This document shows positions 32,839-41,569 of a stretch of DNA of 64,000 nt, piece by piece. A program made the translations under genes and the position numbers. This DNA is from Glycomyces artemisiae. Its GTDB lineage: Bacteria > Actinomycetota > Actinomycetes > Mycobacteriales > Micromonosporaceae. Position 1 is the stretch's first letter. Each line of letters begins with the position of its first letter. Location: positions 94,695 through 158,694 of the forward strand of contig NZ_PVTJ01000012.1 of the NCBI RefSeq assembly GCF_003002955.1, given 5' to 3'. Under the pieces are notes generated by a model. That model searched no databases. It saw only the letters and a program-made list of their open reading frames with translations, and was not told the origin of the DNA.

Positions 32839-34453
32839 GGTCACCCGACCGCGCCTCGACGCTGAACGGCCCGAACGCCGCAGAGCCGCCGTCCCCCGCA
32901 CCGCTCGCGAACAACCCGAGCGCGGCCCCGACCCACCGCCCTTCGGTGGCCTGGAACGGTTCGCCGACAAGCGCCGCATCGGTAGCCCGGGTGGGATTCG
33001 AACCCACAATGTACGGGTTTTGAATCCGTCTTCTCTGCCGGTTGGAGTCGTCTCCGCTCCACGCGGCGAAGCGGCACTGGCCTCCGGGCTCGACCTCCAC
33101 CGCAAGCGTAGCCGCTCCGTCGACCGCCACCGGTTCGGCCGCATCGGTCTCGACGCCGTCCTCCGCAGTGCGGTGCACGAGGAAGGTCCCGTTCTCCTTG
33201 CGCTCCAAGCCGATCCACGCATAGGTGTCGCCCACGATCGCGAGCCCGGTCCGGTCCCCGGGTGCGGCGTCGTCGAGCGACACCGCGACCTCGGCCCGGA
33301 AGTCGTCGTTCGGCAGCAGCTGCCCCAGCAGGTTCGGCAGGAACCGCAGATCGGCCGGTCCGGGCACGCACTTCAGCCGCAATCCACCGCCCTTTACCCC
33401 CGCCGACTCGATCCAGTGCGGCTCCGGGTTCGCCTGCCAGCTCCACTGGAGTCCGATGCCGTTCGCGAAGTCGTCCGCCGCGGCGGGCGCCGCCACCGGC
33501 TCGCCCTGGATCGGCTTGGCGTGCACCGCCACCGGTTCGCCGCCGTCGCCGATCACGGGCCAGCCATCCTCGCTCCACCGCATCGGCTGGAGGTGGACCA
33601 CCCGCCCCAGGAACCCCTTGTCCTGGAAGTGCAGGAACCAGTCCGTGCCGTCGGGCGTATCCAGCCACGCGCCCTGGTGCGGCCCGTTCACCGACGTCGA
33701 GCCCTGCGCGAGCACGATCCGGTCCTCATACGGCCCGAACGGGTCCCGGGACCGGAACGCCGACTGCCAGCCCTGCGCGACCCCGCCCGCAGGGGCGAAG
33801 ATCCAGTACCAGCCGTCGCGCTTATAGAACTTCGGGCCTTCGAGGGTCCGGTACCCGTCCAGCGCGTCGCCGTCGATCACCACCGCGCCCTCGTCGAGCA
33901 ACTCGGTCGCATCAGTGCTCATGCGGTGCACGGTCAACCGGTTGTTGATCCCGGACCGGCTCTTGGCCCACCCGTGCACCAGGTATGCCGACCCGTCCTC
34001 GTCCCACAGTGGACAGGGATCGATGAGCCCCTTGCCGCCCTTCAGCAGCAGCGGCTCGCTCCAAGGCCCGGCCGGGTTCTTGGCGCTCGTGACGAACAGG
34101 CCCCGGTCGGGGTCCGGGTACACGATCCAGAAGCGGCCCGCGTGGTGGCGCAGGGCCGGGGCCCAGACGCCGCCGCCGCGCTGCGGCGTCCGGAAGTCCT
34201 CCTCCGGCACGAGCCTCGTGAGCGCGTGCCCGATGACCGTCCAGTTCACGAGGTCCCGGCTGTGCAGGACCGGCAGGCCCGGCACCCGGTGGAAGCTGGA
34301 AGCGGTCAGGTAGAAGTCGTCGCCGACCCGGACCGCGTCGGGGTCGGACCAGTCCGCGTTGAGGACCGGGTTGCGGTACGTGCCGTCGCCGAGGTCGGCG
34401 GTCCATATCGGAGCCGCGCCTCCGCGGACGTCGGCGTGGAGCGGATTCGTCAA
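32831..34453 (-). CDS. GH43 glycosidase with tRNA-derived insertion
   Basis: 540 residues. Residues 20-310 are a GH43 five-bladed propeller: base Asp37 in WSDPDA, pKa-modulating Asp145 in KGLIDPCPLW, acid Glu205 in TLEGPKFY. The family includes beta-xylosidases and arabinofuranosidases. Residues about 335-530 form the C-terminal beta-sandwich. Inside it, residues about 468-491 (SNRQRRRIQNPYIVGSNPTR then ATDA) interrupt a conserved stretch that would otherwise run CRFAAWSGDD-ALVGEPF. The underlying DNA looks like tRNA. The frame is kept. The extra loop is likely tolerated, but activity is not certain. No signal peptide, so it works on imported oligosaccharides. Confidence 0.88.
   Translation of the reverse strand: MTNPLHADVRGGAAPIWTADLGDGTYRNPVLNADWSDPDAVRVGDDFYLTASSFHRVPGLPVLHSRDLVNWTVIGHALTRLVPEEDFRTPQRGGGVWAPALRHHAGRFWIVYPDPDRGLFVTSAKNPAGPWSEPLLLKGGKGLIDPCPLWDEDGSAYLVHGWAKSRSGINNRLTVHRMSTDATELLDEGAVVIDGDALDGYRTLEGPKFYKRDGWYWIFAPAGGVAQGWQSAFRSRDPFGPYEDRIVLAQGSTSVNGPHQGAWLDTPDGTDWFLHFQDKGFLGRVVHLQPMRWSEDGWPVIGDGGEPVAVHAKPIQGEPVAAPAAADDFANGIGLQWSWQANPEPHWIESAGVKGGGLRLKCVPGPADLRFLPNLLGQLLPNDDFRAEVAVSLDDAAPGDRTGLAIVGDTYAWIGLERKENGTFLVHRTAEDGVETDAAEPVAVDGAATLAVEVEPGGQCRFAAWSGDDSNRQRRRIQNPYIVGSNPTRATDAALVGEPFQATEGRWVGAALGLFASGAGDGGSAAFGPFSVEARSGDHG
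32981..33050 (-). other. tRNA-like fragment (D arm to 3' end) inside GH43
   Basis: Minus-strand DNA matching most of a class I tRNA. D arm CTCCAACCGGCAGAG (33047-33033); anticodon arm ACGGATTCAAAACCCGT (33029-33013) with CAA at the anticodon place and one mismatched closing pair; T arm GTGGGTTCGAATCCCAC (33007-32991), perfect; then acceptor 3' strand CCGGGCTACC. The acceptor 5' strand is missing, so it cannot fold as a complete tRNA. The variable loop is short although CAA would be a Leu anticodon, normally long-armed. It looks like an attachment-site remnant or a copied tRNA fragment. Confidence 0.65.
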
Positions 34454-34463
34454 GGCGTTCCTT

Positions 34464-35360
34464 CTATTTGAGCCCGGTCGTGGCGATGCCCTTGACCAGG
34501 TACTTCTGTCCGGCGATGAAGAAGCCGATGATCGGCGCGAGCGACAGCACCGACATCGCGAACATCTGCCCCCACTGCGACTGGCCCTCCGAGTCCACGA
34601 ACTGCCGCAGCGCCAGCGGCACCGTGTACAGCTCGGGGTCCGTCAGGTACAGCAGCGGCCCGAAGAACTCGTTCCACACCGAGATGAACGTGAAGATCGC
34701 GGTCGTCGCGAACGCCGGGCGGCACAGCGGCAGGATGATGCTCCAGAACGTGCGGAACGGCCCGCACCCGTCGATCCGGGCCGCGTCGTCGAGCTCCTGC
34801 GGGAGCTGGCGCATGAACTGCACCATCAGGAAGATGTAGAACGCGTTGGTGGCCAGGAAGTTCGGCACCAGCAGCGGGTAGTACGTGTTGAGCCAGCCGA
34901 GCTTCGCGAACAGGATGTACTGCGGGATGAGCAGCACGTGCCCCGGGAGCATCATCGTCCCGAGCATGAGCGCGAAGAAGAGCTTGCGCCCGGTGAAGTT
35001 CAGCCGCGCGAACCCGTACGCCGCAAGGGAGCACGAGAACAGGTTCCCCACGATGCTGAGCACCACGATGACGATCGAGTTCGAGAAGTAGACCCCGAAG
35101 TCGTACTCCAGGGCCGTCCACCCGTCCGCGTAGTTCTGCGGGCTCCACTCGGCCGGCCACAGCGACAGGTCCGAGAAGATCAGCCCGTTCGGCTTCACCG
35201 AGCTCGACACCAGCCACAGCAGCGGGTACATCATGAACAGGCCGATGAGGCACAGCGCGAGGTGCCTGGCGAAGCGGGATTTGCGGCTCGAACCGAACCG
35301 CTCGATCAGCGCGTCCTCGTCCGGGCGCCGCGCCTTCGGGGATTGCAAGGTCGTTGTCAT
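34464..35360 (-). CDS. Carbohydrate ABC permease (MalG-like)
   Basis: 298 residues, six membrane helices. The inner-membrane ATPase-contact (EAA) loop reads ELDDAARIDGCGPFRTFWSI near 200. N-terminal cytoplasmic tail about 30 residues. MalG-type subunit of a CUT1 sugar importer, paired with the MalF-type permease 10 nt upstream. No ATPase gene is in this operon; actinobacteria commonly use one shared MsiK-type ATPase for many such importers. Confidence 0.9.
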   Translation of the reverse strand: MTTTLQSPKARRPDEDALIERFGSSRKSRFARHLALCLIGLFMMYPLLWLVSSSVKPNGLIFSDLSLWPAEWSPQNYADGWTALEYDFGVYFSNSIVIVVLSIVGNLFSCSLAAYGFARLNFTGRKLFFALMLGTMMLPGHVLLIPQYILFAKLGWLNTYYPLLVPNFLATNAFYIFLMVQFMRQLPQELDDAARIDGCGPFRTFWSIILPLCRPAFATTAIFTFISVWNEFFGPLLYLTDPELYTVPLALRQFVDSEGQSQWGQMFAMSVLSLAPIIGFFIAGQKYLVKGIATTGLK

Positions 35361-35370
35361 CGATGCGGCC

Positions 35371-36330
35371 TCAGTTGTCGTAGTTGACCCAGTACTTCGC
35401 GGAGAAGAACGTCAGGGCGGTGAACGCGGCGATGATGACCAGCAGGGTCCAGGCCATCGCCGAGGCGTAGCCCATGTTGAACTGGTTGAAGCCCTGCTGG
35501 TACAGGTACAAGTTGTAGAACAATGTGGAGTTCGCCGGACCGCCGCCGCCGTCGTTCATCACGAAGCCCTGCGTGAACGTCTGGAACGACGCGATGAGCG
35601 ACTGGATCAGGTTGAAGAAGATGATGGGGCTCAAGAGCGGCAGCGTGATCGAGCGGAACCGGCGCCACTTCGACGCCCCATCGACCGCCGCCGCCTCGTA
35701 GTACATGACCGGGATCTGCCGCAGGCCCGCCAGGAAGATCACCATCGGCGAACCGAACGTCCAGATATGCAGGATGATGAGCGTCGTCAGCGCGTAGTCG
35801 GGGTCGGAGGTCCACGCGATCGCGGGCACCCCGAACCAGCCGAGGAACGCGTTCACGATCCCGTCGAGCCCGAAGACGTAGCGCCACAGCAGGACCACGG
35901 CCACCGACGCCCCGAGGAGCGAGGGCAGGTAGAACACGGCCCGGTACACCGGGAGCGCCCTGATGCCCTTGTTCAGGATCATCGCCACGCCCAGCGCCGC
36001 CGCCAGCGACAGCGGCACCGACACGAACGTGTAGACGAACGTGACCTGCAACGACTTGAGCAGCACCGGGTCCCGGAACATCGCGGTGAAGTTCTCAAAC
36101 CCGATCCACTTCGGACTGTTCAGCAGGTTGTAGTCCGTGAACGCCAGGTACAGCGACGCGAAGAACGGCACCACGGTGAACAGCATCCCGATGAACCACG
36201 GGAGGAGGAACAGGTAGCCGGCGCGGTCCTTACGCGCCCGCCGGCCCCGGAGGCGCCCTGCGGAGGGGCGCCCGTCTCCCGGGGCCGGCGGCACGTCCGC
36301 CTCCGGCATGACGGCGGTCTCGGTGCTCAC
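35371..36330 (-). CDS. Carbohydrate ABC permease (MalF-like)
   Basis: 319 residues with six membrane helices after an arginine-rich cytoplasmic tail of about 45 residues. The EAA loop is YYEAAAVDGASKWRRFRSIT near 225. MalF-type partner of the downstream permease. The GTG at 36330 overlaps the binding-protein stop as GTGA; the ATG eight codons later is a weaker choice. Confidence 0.9.
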   Translation of the reverse strand: MSTETAVMPEADVPPAPGDGRPSAGRLRGRRARKDRAGYLFLLPWFIGMLFTVVPFFASLYLAFTDYNLLNSPKWIGFENFTAMFRDPVLLKSLQVTFVYTFVSVPLSLAAALGVAMILNKGIRALPVYRAVFYLPSLLGASVAVVLLWRYVFGLDGIVNAFLGWFGVPAIAWTSDPDYALTTLIILHIWTFGSPMVIFLAGLRQIPVMYYEAAAVDGASKWRRFRSITLPLLSPIIFFNLIQSLIASFQTFTQGFVMNDGGGGPANSTLFYNLYLYQQGFNQFNMGYASAMAWTLLVIIAAFTALTFFSAKYWVNYDN

Positions 36331-37667
36331 CCTGCAATGGCCCCTTCGGCCTGCTCGATGAACTGCGCGGCGGCGTCGGCCGGGCCGACGCGCCCGAACT
36401 CGACCTCGACCGCCAGCGCGTCGAGGAAGTCGAACACGGCCGACCCGCCGGGCGGGTACAGCAGCGAGCGCGGGAGGTCCTCGCCCTGGAGCGAGATGAG
36501 GAAGTCCGTGGCGAGCTGGTCGTCGGGCTCCAGCGAGGACTTGATCTCCTCGGCCACCTCGGCGTTCGCGGGGACGCCGCGCGTGGTGCCCGTCGCGAGG
36601 GACGCGGCCGGGTCGTTGAGCAGGAAGTCCAGCAGCTTCAGCGCCGTCTCCGGGTGCTCCGACTCGGACGCGACCGACCACAGGTGCGGGCAGTCGACCG
36701 ACTGGCCGCGGCGCGCGCCCTGCGTCTCGCCGGGCATGCGCAGCAGCGCGAGCGTCCCGCCGCACGCCTCGTTGTAGCCGAGGAAGTTGTTGGTGGGGAT
36801 GATCTGCGAGGCGAGCTTGCCCTGCGCGATGTAGGACTGGTCTGCCGAGCCGCCGATGTTCTCGAAGAACCCGGCGGGCGGAAAGCCGCCGTCGGCGCGC
36901 ATCCCGTTGATCATCTCGAACCAGGCCTGGACGGTGGCGGCGGTGACGCCGAGCCGGTCGTCCTCGGTGAAGAAGTCCTCGCCGCGCTGGCGCGTGAAGA
37001 CGAGGATGTTCGCGAGGGTCTGGGCCTCGAAGCCGGTGCCGTAGACCTCGCCGCCGCTGGCGTCGGTGATCGCTGTCGCGAAGGCGGCCAGGTCTTCCCA
37101 GCCCCACGTGTCGCCGTCGGGGACGGCGACGCCGTACCGCTCGGCGAAGTCCTGCCTGACGACGAAGCCGACGGTGTTGAGCCCCGCGGGGACGCCGTAG
37201 ATGCTGTCACCGACCTCGGCGATGGTCGCGGCGTTGTCGCTGAGGCCGCTGAGGTCGAGGTCCCCGGCGTACTCGTTGAGGTCGAGGAGGGCCCCGCGGT
37301 CGGCGTACTCGCGGAGCGAGTCCATGCGCATGGCCATGAGGTCGGGCGGGTCGCCCGCGGCGAAGCGGGTCGCGAGCTTGTCCTGGTAGGGGCCGGAGTC
37401 CTGGTATTCGACCTCGATCTTGACGCCTTCGTGCTGCTCCATGAAGGCGTCGAGGGCGGCCTGGGTCTTCTCGGCGCGGACGGCGTCGCCCCACCAGACC
37501 ATGTTGAGGGTGACGCCGTCGCCGGAGTCGCCGTCCCCGCCGCCGCCGAAGCCGCGGCCGCAGGCGGCGAGCGCGGGGACGGCGGCGAGGCCGAGGCCGC
37601 CGGCCTTCATGAGGTTGCGGCGGCTGACCGCCTGCCGAGGGGTGGAGGGGGGTTGTGCTGTGGTCAC
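36327..37667 (-). CDS. Sugar ABC transporter binding lipoprotein, Tat signal
   Basis: 446 residues. The N-terminus has a twin-arginine motif SRRNLMK at about 15-21, a hydrophobic stretch and the lipobox LAAC, so it is probably a Tat-exported lipoprotein. The rest is a family 1 solute-binding protein (NMVWWGDAVRAEKTQAALDA near 55, DSIYGVPAGLNTVGFVVRQD near 155). It would bind an oligosaccharide from plant cell walls. It heads the operon 36327 to 29797, divergent from the pectate lyase, with a 203 bp shared control region. Confidence 0.9.
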   Translation of the reverse strand: MTTAQPPSTPRQAVSRRNLMKAGGLGLAAVPALAACGRGFGGGGDGDSGDGVTLNMVWWGDAVRAEKTQAALDAFMEQHEGVKIEVEYQDSGPYQDKLATRFAAGDPPDLMAMRMDSLREYADRGALLDLNEYAGDLDLSGLSDNAATIAEVGDSIYGVPAGLNTVGFVVRQDFAERYGVAVPDGDTWGWEDLAAFATAITDASGGEVYGTGFEAQTLANILVFTRQRGEDFFTEDDRLGVTAATVQAWFEMINGMRADGGFPPAGFFENIGGSADQSYIAQGKLASQIIPTNNFLGYNEACGGTLALLRMPGETQGARRGQSVDCPHLWSVASESEHPETALKLLDFLLNDPAASLATGTTRGVPANAEVAEEIKSSLEPDDQLATDFLISLQGEDLPRSLLYPPGGSAVFDFLDALAVEVEFGRVGPADAAAQFIEQAEGAIAG

Positions 37668-37800
37668 GCTTGCGGTCCCTTCACGCGGACACCCGTGTCC
37701 GGCGTATCGATCGGACTCGATGGTTGGGCGCTCAGGTTACGACCCCGTCCGAGGTTATGTCAAGTCATGAAAAAAATTAATCCGAGATTAGGGCAATCCA

Positions 37801-37830
37801 TTGACCATAATCAATCGACCTGCTTAGACT
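37801..37830 (+). promoter_or_regulatory. Pectate lyase promoter with inverted repeat
   Basis: -35 TTGACC (37801-37806) and -10 TAGACT (37825-37830) with an 18 nt spacer. An imperfect inverted repeat ATTGACCATAATCAAT (37800-37815) overlaps the -35 box and may be the operator for a sugar-responsive repressor. The surrounding 100 bp is AT-rich compared with the window. Confidence 0.55.
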
Positions 37831-37870
37831 GCTCCCTGACCTCGCCCTCCCCGAGTCGAAGGAGCCTCGC

Positions 37871-38890
37871 GTGAACCCCTGGAAGACAACGAGACTGACC
37901 CGCCGCGCCCTCGGCGCGGCCGCCGTGGCCGGTACGTTCGCGGCAGGCCTGCCCGCCGCCGCGGAGGCCGCCGGACGCCCCTGGTCCGACCGCGCCGACG
38001 GCTTCGCGTCCCTCCCCGGCCTCGGCCGCGGGCCGACCACCGGCGGCGCCGGAGGCGCGGTCGTCACGGTCACCACGCAGGAGGACCTGAACGCGTACGC
38101 GACCGCCGCGGACCCCTACGTCATCCGCGTGGCGGCGGCGATCGACATCGCCCCGCGCGGCACCGAGATCCGCGTGGCCTCCAACAAGACGATCGTCGGC
38201 GTCGGCACCAGCGGCGAGATCGTCGGCGGCGGCTTCTTCCTCGCCGCGGGCGTCCACAATGTCATCATCCGGAACCTGACGATCCGCGACACCCTCATGC
38301 CCGAGGACGACCCGGACGACAAGCAGTTCGACTTCGACGCGATCCAGATGGACACCGCCGACCACGTCTGGATCGACCACAACACGCTGACCCGCATGAA
38401 CGACGGGCTCATCGACTCCCGCAAGGACACCACGTTCCTCACCGTCTCGTGGAACCGCCTGTGGGAGAACAACAAGACGTTCGGCATCGGCTGGACGCCC
38501 AACGTGACCTCGCAGATGACCATCCACCACAACTGGTTCAAGGACACCGTGCAGCGCAACCCGAGCGCCGACAACATCGCGAACCTGCACATGTACAACA
38601 ACCTGCTGCAGGACGTCAGCGCGTACGGGAACTACGTGCGCGGCTTCTCCAACGGCGTCATCGAGAACAGCTTCTACGAGCGGGTCCACAACCCGTACTA
38701 CACGATCGACGGCGAACTCGTGCAGCGCGGCAACGTCACCGTCGACTGCACCTGGGACGACGGGCTCGTCACCTCCCAGGGCGAGGGCTTCGACCCGCGC
38801 GACTTCTACGACTACCGGCTCGACCCCGCCCGCGCGGTGCCGGCCCTCCTGAGCCGGTTCAGCGGCCCGCAGCCCGGTATTGGGACCTGA
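37871..38890 (+). CDS. Secreted pectate lyase, PL1 family
   Basis: 339 residues. Signal peptide with twin-arginine motif (RLTRRALGA near 8-16) and probable cleavage after AEAA. The mature part is a parallel beta-helix PL1 pectate lyase: calcium-site Asp residues in FDAIQMDTADHVWIDHNTL and DGLIDSRKDTTFLTVSWNRL, and catalytic Arg229 in DTVQRNPSADN followed by HMYNN. It cuts polygalacturonate by beta-elimination outside the cell, giving unsaturated oligosaccharides for the divergent ABC importer. GTG start with GGAG about 6 nt upstream. Confidence 0.9.
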   Translation: MNPWKTTRLTRRALGAAAVAGTFAAGLPAAAEAAGRPWSDRADGFASLPGLGRGPTTGGAGGAVVTVTTQEDLNAYATAADPYVIRVAAAIDIAPRGTEIRVASNKTIVGVGTSGEIVGGGFFLAAGVHNVIIRNLTIRDTLMPEDDPDDKQFDFDAIQMDTADHVWIDHNTLTRMNDGLIDSRKDTTFLTVSWNRLWENNKTFGIGWTPNVTSQMTIHHNWFKDTVQRNPSADNIANLHMYNNLLQDVSAYGNYVRGFSNGVIENSFYERVHNPYYTIDGELVQRGNVTVDCTWDDGLVTSQGEGFDPRDFYDYRLDPARAVPALLSRFSGPQPGIGT

Positions 38891-38953
38891 GCCGCACCGC
38901 CGCTGAACCGCGAGCGGCGGCCCTGGGGTTGGGGCCGCCGCTCATCCATCGCT

Positions 38954-41515
38954 TCACTTCAGCCGGCAGGGCGCGTCCTCGCGGCGCAGGAACGCCAGCT
39001 GAGCGCGCTTGTCCCCCAACTGGATCTCCGGCCCGAGCGCGAACCCGGTGCGGCGCATGCGGGCCGCGGCCTGCGCGTTCCTCGCGTCGGGCTCCACGAC
39101 GATCCGCCGATGCGCGGGGTCGGCGAACAGGTACTGCGCGAGGACCCCCATGAGTTCCCCGGTGAACCCGGGCCGGGCCCGCCCGTTCGCCCCCGCGACG
39201 AGCAGGTGCGCCCCGATGTCGCCGGGCTCGACCTCGTAGCACTCGCCGACCGGGTCGGCGGCGGGCTCGTAGGTCTGGAACAGGGCGATGGGCGTCCGAT
39301 CCCGCAGCACCAGGAACGCATGATGGGTCTCCAGCGAGTCGAGGTACTCGTAGATCTCCAGCACATGGTCCTTGGAGTGCTCGGTCATCCCCCAGAACTT
39401 CGCGCGCTCCTCGGTGACCCAGCCGTAGATCAGGTCGAGGTCCTCGGCGGGCCGCACGGGCACGATCGCGATGCGCCCGAAGCCCTCCACCCGCTCCTCG
39501 AACACTGCGGGCCGGTCGATCATGCGGTACTCCAGTTCCAAAGCGTGCCAATCGGTCTCGATCCTCACGAGCTCCCCGCGCCGCCACAGCGGGAACTGGT
39601 CCCGCTGATGCGCCCCGGGCTCCCCCGAAGATCCGAAGGGGACGATCCAACGGCTGTTCCGGCGGTCCGCGAGATCCCACACCCACCTCGCGGCGGGCCC
39701 GCGCAGGAAGTCCTCGCTCGCCCCGAGGCCGCCCGCGGTGGACAGCACGCAGTCGGCGTCCCCGCCCATGCCGCCGATCGGCTCGACCGCGTCCTCACCC
39801 GGCGCGGCGTCGTGCCACGGCGCGAGCCGATGCACCTCGCCCCACTCGACCGGCTCGCGCGCGGCGACCTCCTCGACGGCCGCGGCCAGCGCGGCGTCGC
39901 GCTCCTCGTCGCCGATCAGGCCGCTGGCGAGCACGTGCTCCAGCGCGTACGCGATGCGCGGCACCAGGGCCAGCCAACCGGCGAAGAACGGCGAATACGC
40001 TGTCGGCTCGGTGAGCGGCGCGAACACCGGCAGCCCGGCGAGCCGCTCGATGAACGCGGCCCTGACGCGCGCGAACGCGGCGGCTTCGGTGCTGCCTGCG
40101 TCCATGTGCCGGTCCCACAGCAGCAGCCGCTCCCGGAGGCCGCGGCCTTCGGGGCCGAGCTTGAGCGCTGGCAGCAGGTCGAGGACGATCCAGGCCGAGG
40201 GCAGCAGGGTGTCGGTGTGGATGCGTGCCATGTCCGGTGCGGTCCAGTCGGTCCGCTCCTGGAGGAGGTCGCGGATGCGGTCGGCCCGGTACGGCTGGCA
40301 GAACTCGACCCCGAGCGGGGCGGCGACGCCGCGGTCGTTCGCCATGGTCGCGACCTGCCCGACATCCTTGCGGGGCATGGGCTCCCAGCCGTGCCAGGCG
40401 TAGCGTGCGTCCCAGGCGGGGACGGGGTACTTGCGGTTCTCCAGGTCGCGCGCGGGCACCTTCCCGGCGGCTCGGTGCAGGAGCCCGCCCTGAGTGTCGG
40501 CGGCCATGACGACATTGACCGGGAGCACCCAGTCGTCAAGTGCGGCATCGACATCGGCCACGGTGCGGGCCCGCAGCAGCTTCGGCACGGCGGCGAACCC
40601 GAGATCGGCCCCAGCCGTGACGGGCCCGCGAAGGCTCACCACGCCTTCGGGCCCTTTCCCGACGATCGGTCCGCGGGCGGTCTCCAGGATCTCGACAACG
40701 TGATCCTCGCCCCCGGCCACCGCAAAGGACTCGGTAGCGGAGAAGACAGCCTCCCACCCGTCGGGCCCGAACGCCTCTACCGATCCATCCTCATTGCGCC
40801 GCAACTGCTCCTGGAACAAGTCAGAGGTATCGGCCATCGCGTTGGTGATGCCCCAGGCAACGGAGCCGGTATGGCCGAAATGAGCGATCCCGGGGATGCC
40901 GGGCATGGCGAGCCCGACGACGTCGAACTCATCGCACGAGAGTCGAATCTGCTGGTAGGACCCGGGAAGCTGAATGAACCGGTGCGGGTCCCCGGCGACG
41001 ATGGCAGCGCCCGACTCAGTCAGGCCTCCCGAAATCAACCACCCGTTGGACCCGACCGGCTCGGGCCCGTCCATGGCGAACCGCGAGACGGCATCGGCCC
41101 CGAGCGTCTCGCGGACCCGCTGCCGCCAGATCTTGGCGGGGAACCCGGACCCGAACGTCAGGTGCTCCGCGTGCCATACGGCGAGAGGCGTCCAAGGCTC
41201 CCAATCCGAGTAAGTCCCAACCGAATTGACCCCGTTGACGAACGCCGAGACCCATTCCCGCGTAGAAGAGTCAAGCCGATCGAAAGCCGCTCGCGCCGAG
41301 GTGGTGACGCGCACCTGCCTCGTCAACCGGTCCCAGTGGACCCACTCGCTCCCGAGCGCCTCCGAGGCGGTCCCCGTCGCACGACGCCGGAGCAGCTCCA
41401 GCTGCCAGGCCCGGTCGGTGGCGGCGTTCCAGCCCTGGGCGAAGACGAGCGCCGTCGAGTCGGGCGCCCGCAGGTGCGGGATCCCCCAGGAATCCCGGTA
41501 GCATTCGAACCTCAT
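38954..41515 (-). CDS. Penicillin-acylase / siderophore acyltransferase fusion
   Basis: 853 residues in two enzymes. Residues 1-650 are a penicillin acylase (Ntn hydrolase): the nucleophile is Ser156 in EPVGSNGWLISGG, which would become the N-terminus of the beta chain after self-cleavage. There is no signal peptide, unlike secreted penicillin acylases. Residues about 680-850 are a GNAT acyltransferase of the siderophore type (IucB/MbtK/RhbD-like), with ERAKFWGMTEHSKDHVLEIY, the VEPGDIGAHLLV strand and ARPGFTGELM. The family acylates hydroxylamines of siderophores. An iron box lies just upstream and a siderophore-interacting protein is divergent. The role is probably siderophore assembly, tailoring or release. 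Confidence 0.85.
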   Translation of the reverse strand: MRFECYRDSWGIPHLRAPDSTALVFAQGWNAATDRAWQLELLRRRATGTASEALGSEWVHWDRLTRQVRVTTSARAAFDRLDSSTREWVSAFVNGVNSVGTYSDWEPWTPLAVWHAEHLTFGSGFPAKIWRQRVRETLGADAVSRFAMDGPEPVGSNGWLISGGLTESGAAIVAGDPHRFIQLPGSYQQIRLSCDEFDVVGLAMPGIPGIAHFGHTGSVAWGITNAMADTSDLFQEQLRRNEDGSVEAFGPDGWEAVFSATESFAVAGGEDHVVEILETARGPIVGKGPEGVVSLRGPVTAGADLGFAAVPKLLRARTVADVDAALDDWVLPVNVVMAADTQGGLLHRAAGKVPARDLENRKYPVPAWDARYAWHGWEPMPRKDVGQVATMANDRGVAAPLGVEFCQPYRADRIRDLLQERTDWTAPDMARIHTDTLLPSAWIVLDLLPALKLGPEGRGLRERLLLWDRHMDAGSTEAAAFARVRAAFIERLAGLPVFAPLTEPTAYSPFFAGWLALVPRIAYALEHVLASGLIGDEERDAALAAAVEEVAAREPVEWGEVHRLAPWHDAAPGEDAVEPIGGMGGDADCVLSTAGGLGASEDFLRGPAARWVWDLADRRNSRWIVPFGSSGEPGAHQRDQFPLWRRGELVRIETDWHALELEYRMIDRPAVFEERVEGFGRIAIVPVRPAEDLDLIYGWVTEERAKFWGMTEHSKDHVLEIYEYLDSLETHHAFLVLRDRTPIALFQTYEPAADPVGECYEVEPGDIGAHLLVAGANGRARPGFTGELMGVLAQYLFADPAHRRIVVEPDARNAQAAARMRRTGFALGPEIQLGDKRAQLAFLRREDAPCRLK

Positions 41516-41517
41516 AA

Positions 41518-41540
41518 TTAGGTTAGTCTAGCCTAACTAA
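41518..41540. promoter_or_regulatory. Iron box (DtxR/IdeR/DmdR-type)
   Basis: TTAGGTTAGTCTAGCCTAAC followed by TAA, an inverted repeat built from TTAGGTTAG/CCTAACTAA half-sites, closely like the 19 bp DtxR-family consensus. It sits 3 nt upstream of the acylase fusion start codon and 29 nt before the divergent SIP gene, so iron should repress both. Confidence 0.8.
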
Positions 41541-41569
41541 CGAGAACCCCTAGTTTCGAGAGGACCGGC

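Noticed and set aside
32981..33050. Functional tRNA gene
   Set aside because: The acceptor 5' strand is missing, the anticodon stem has a mismatch, and the sequence is an uninterrupted part of the GH43 frame.
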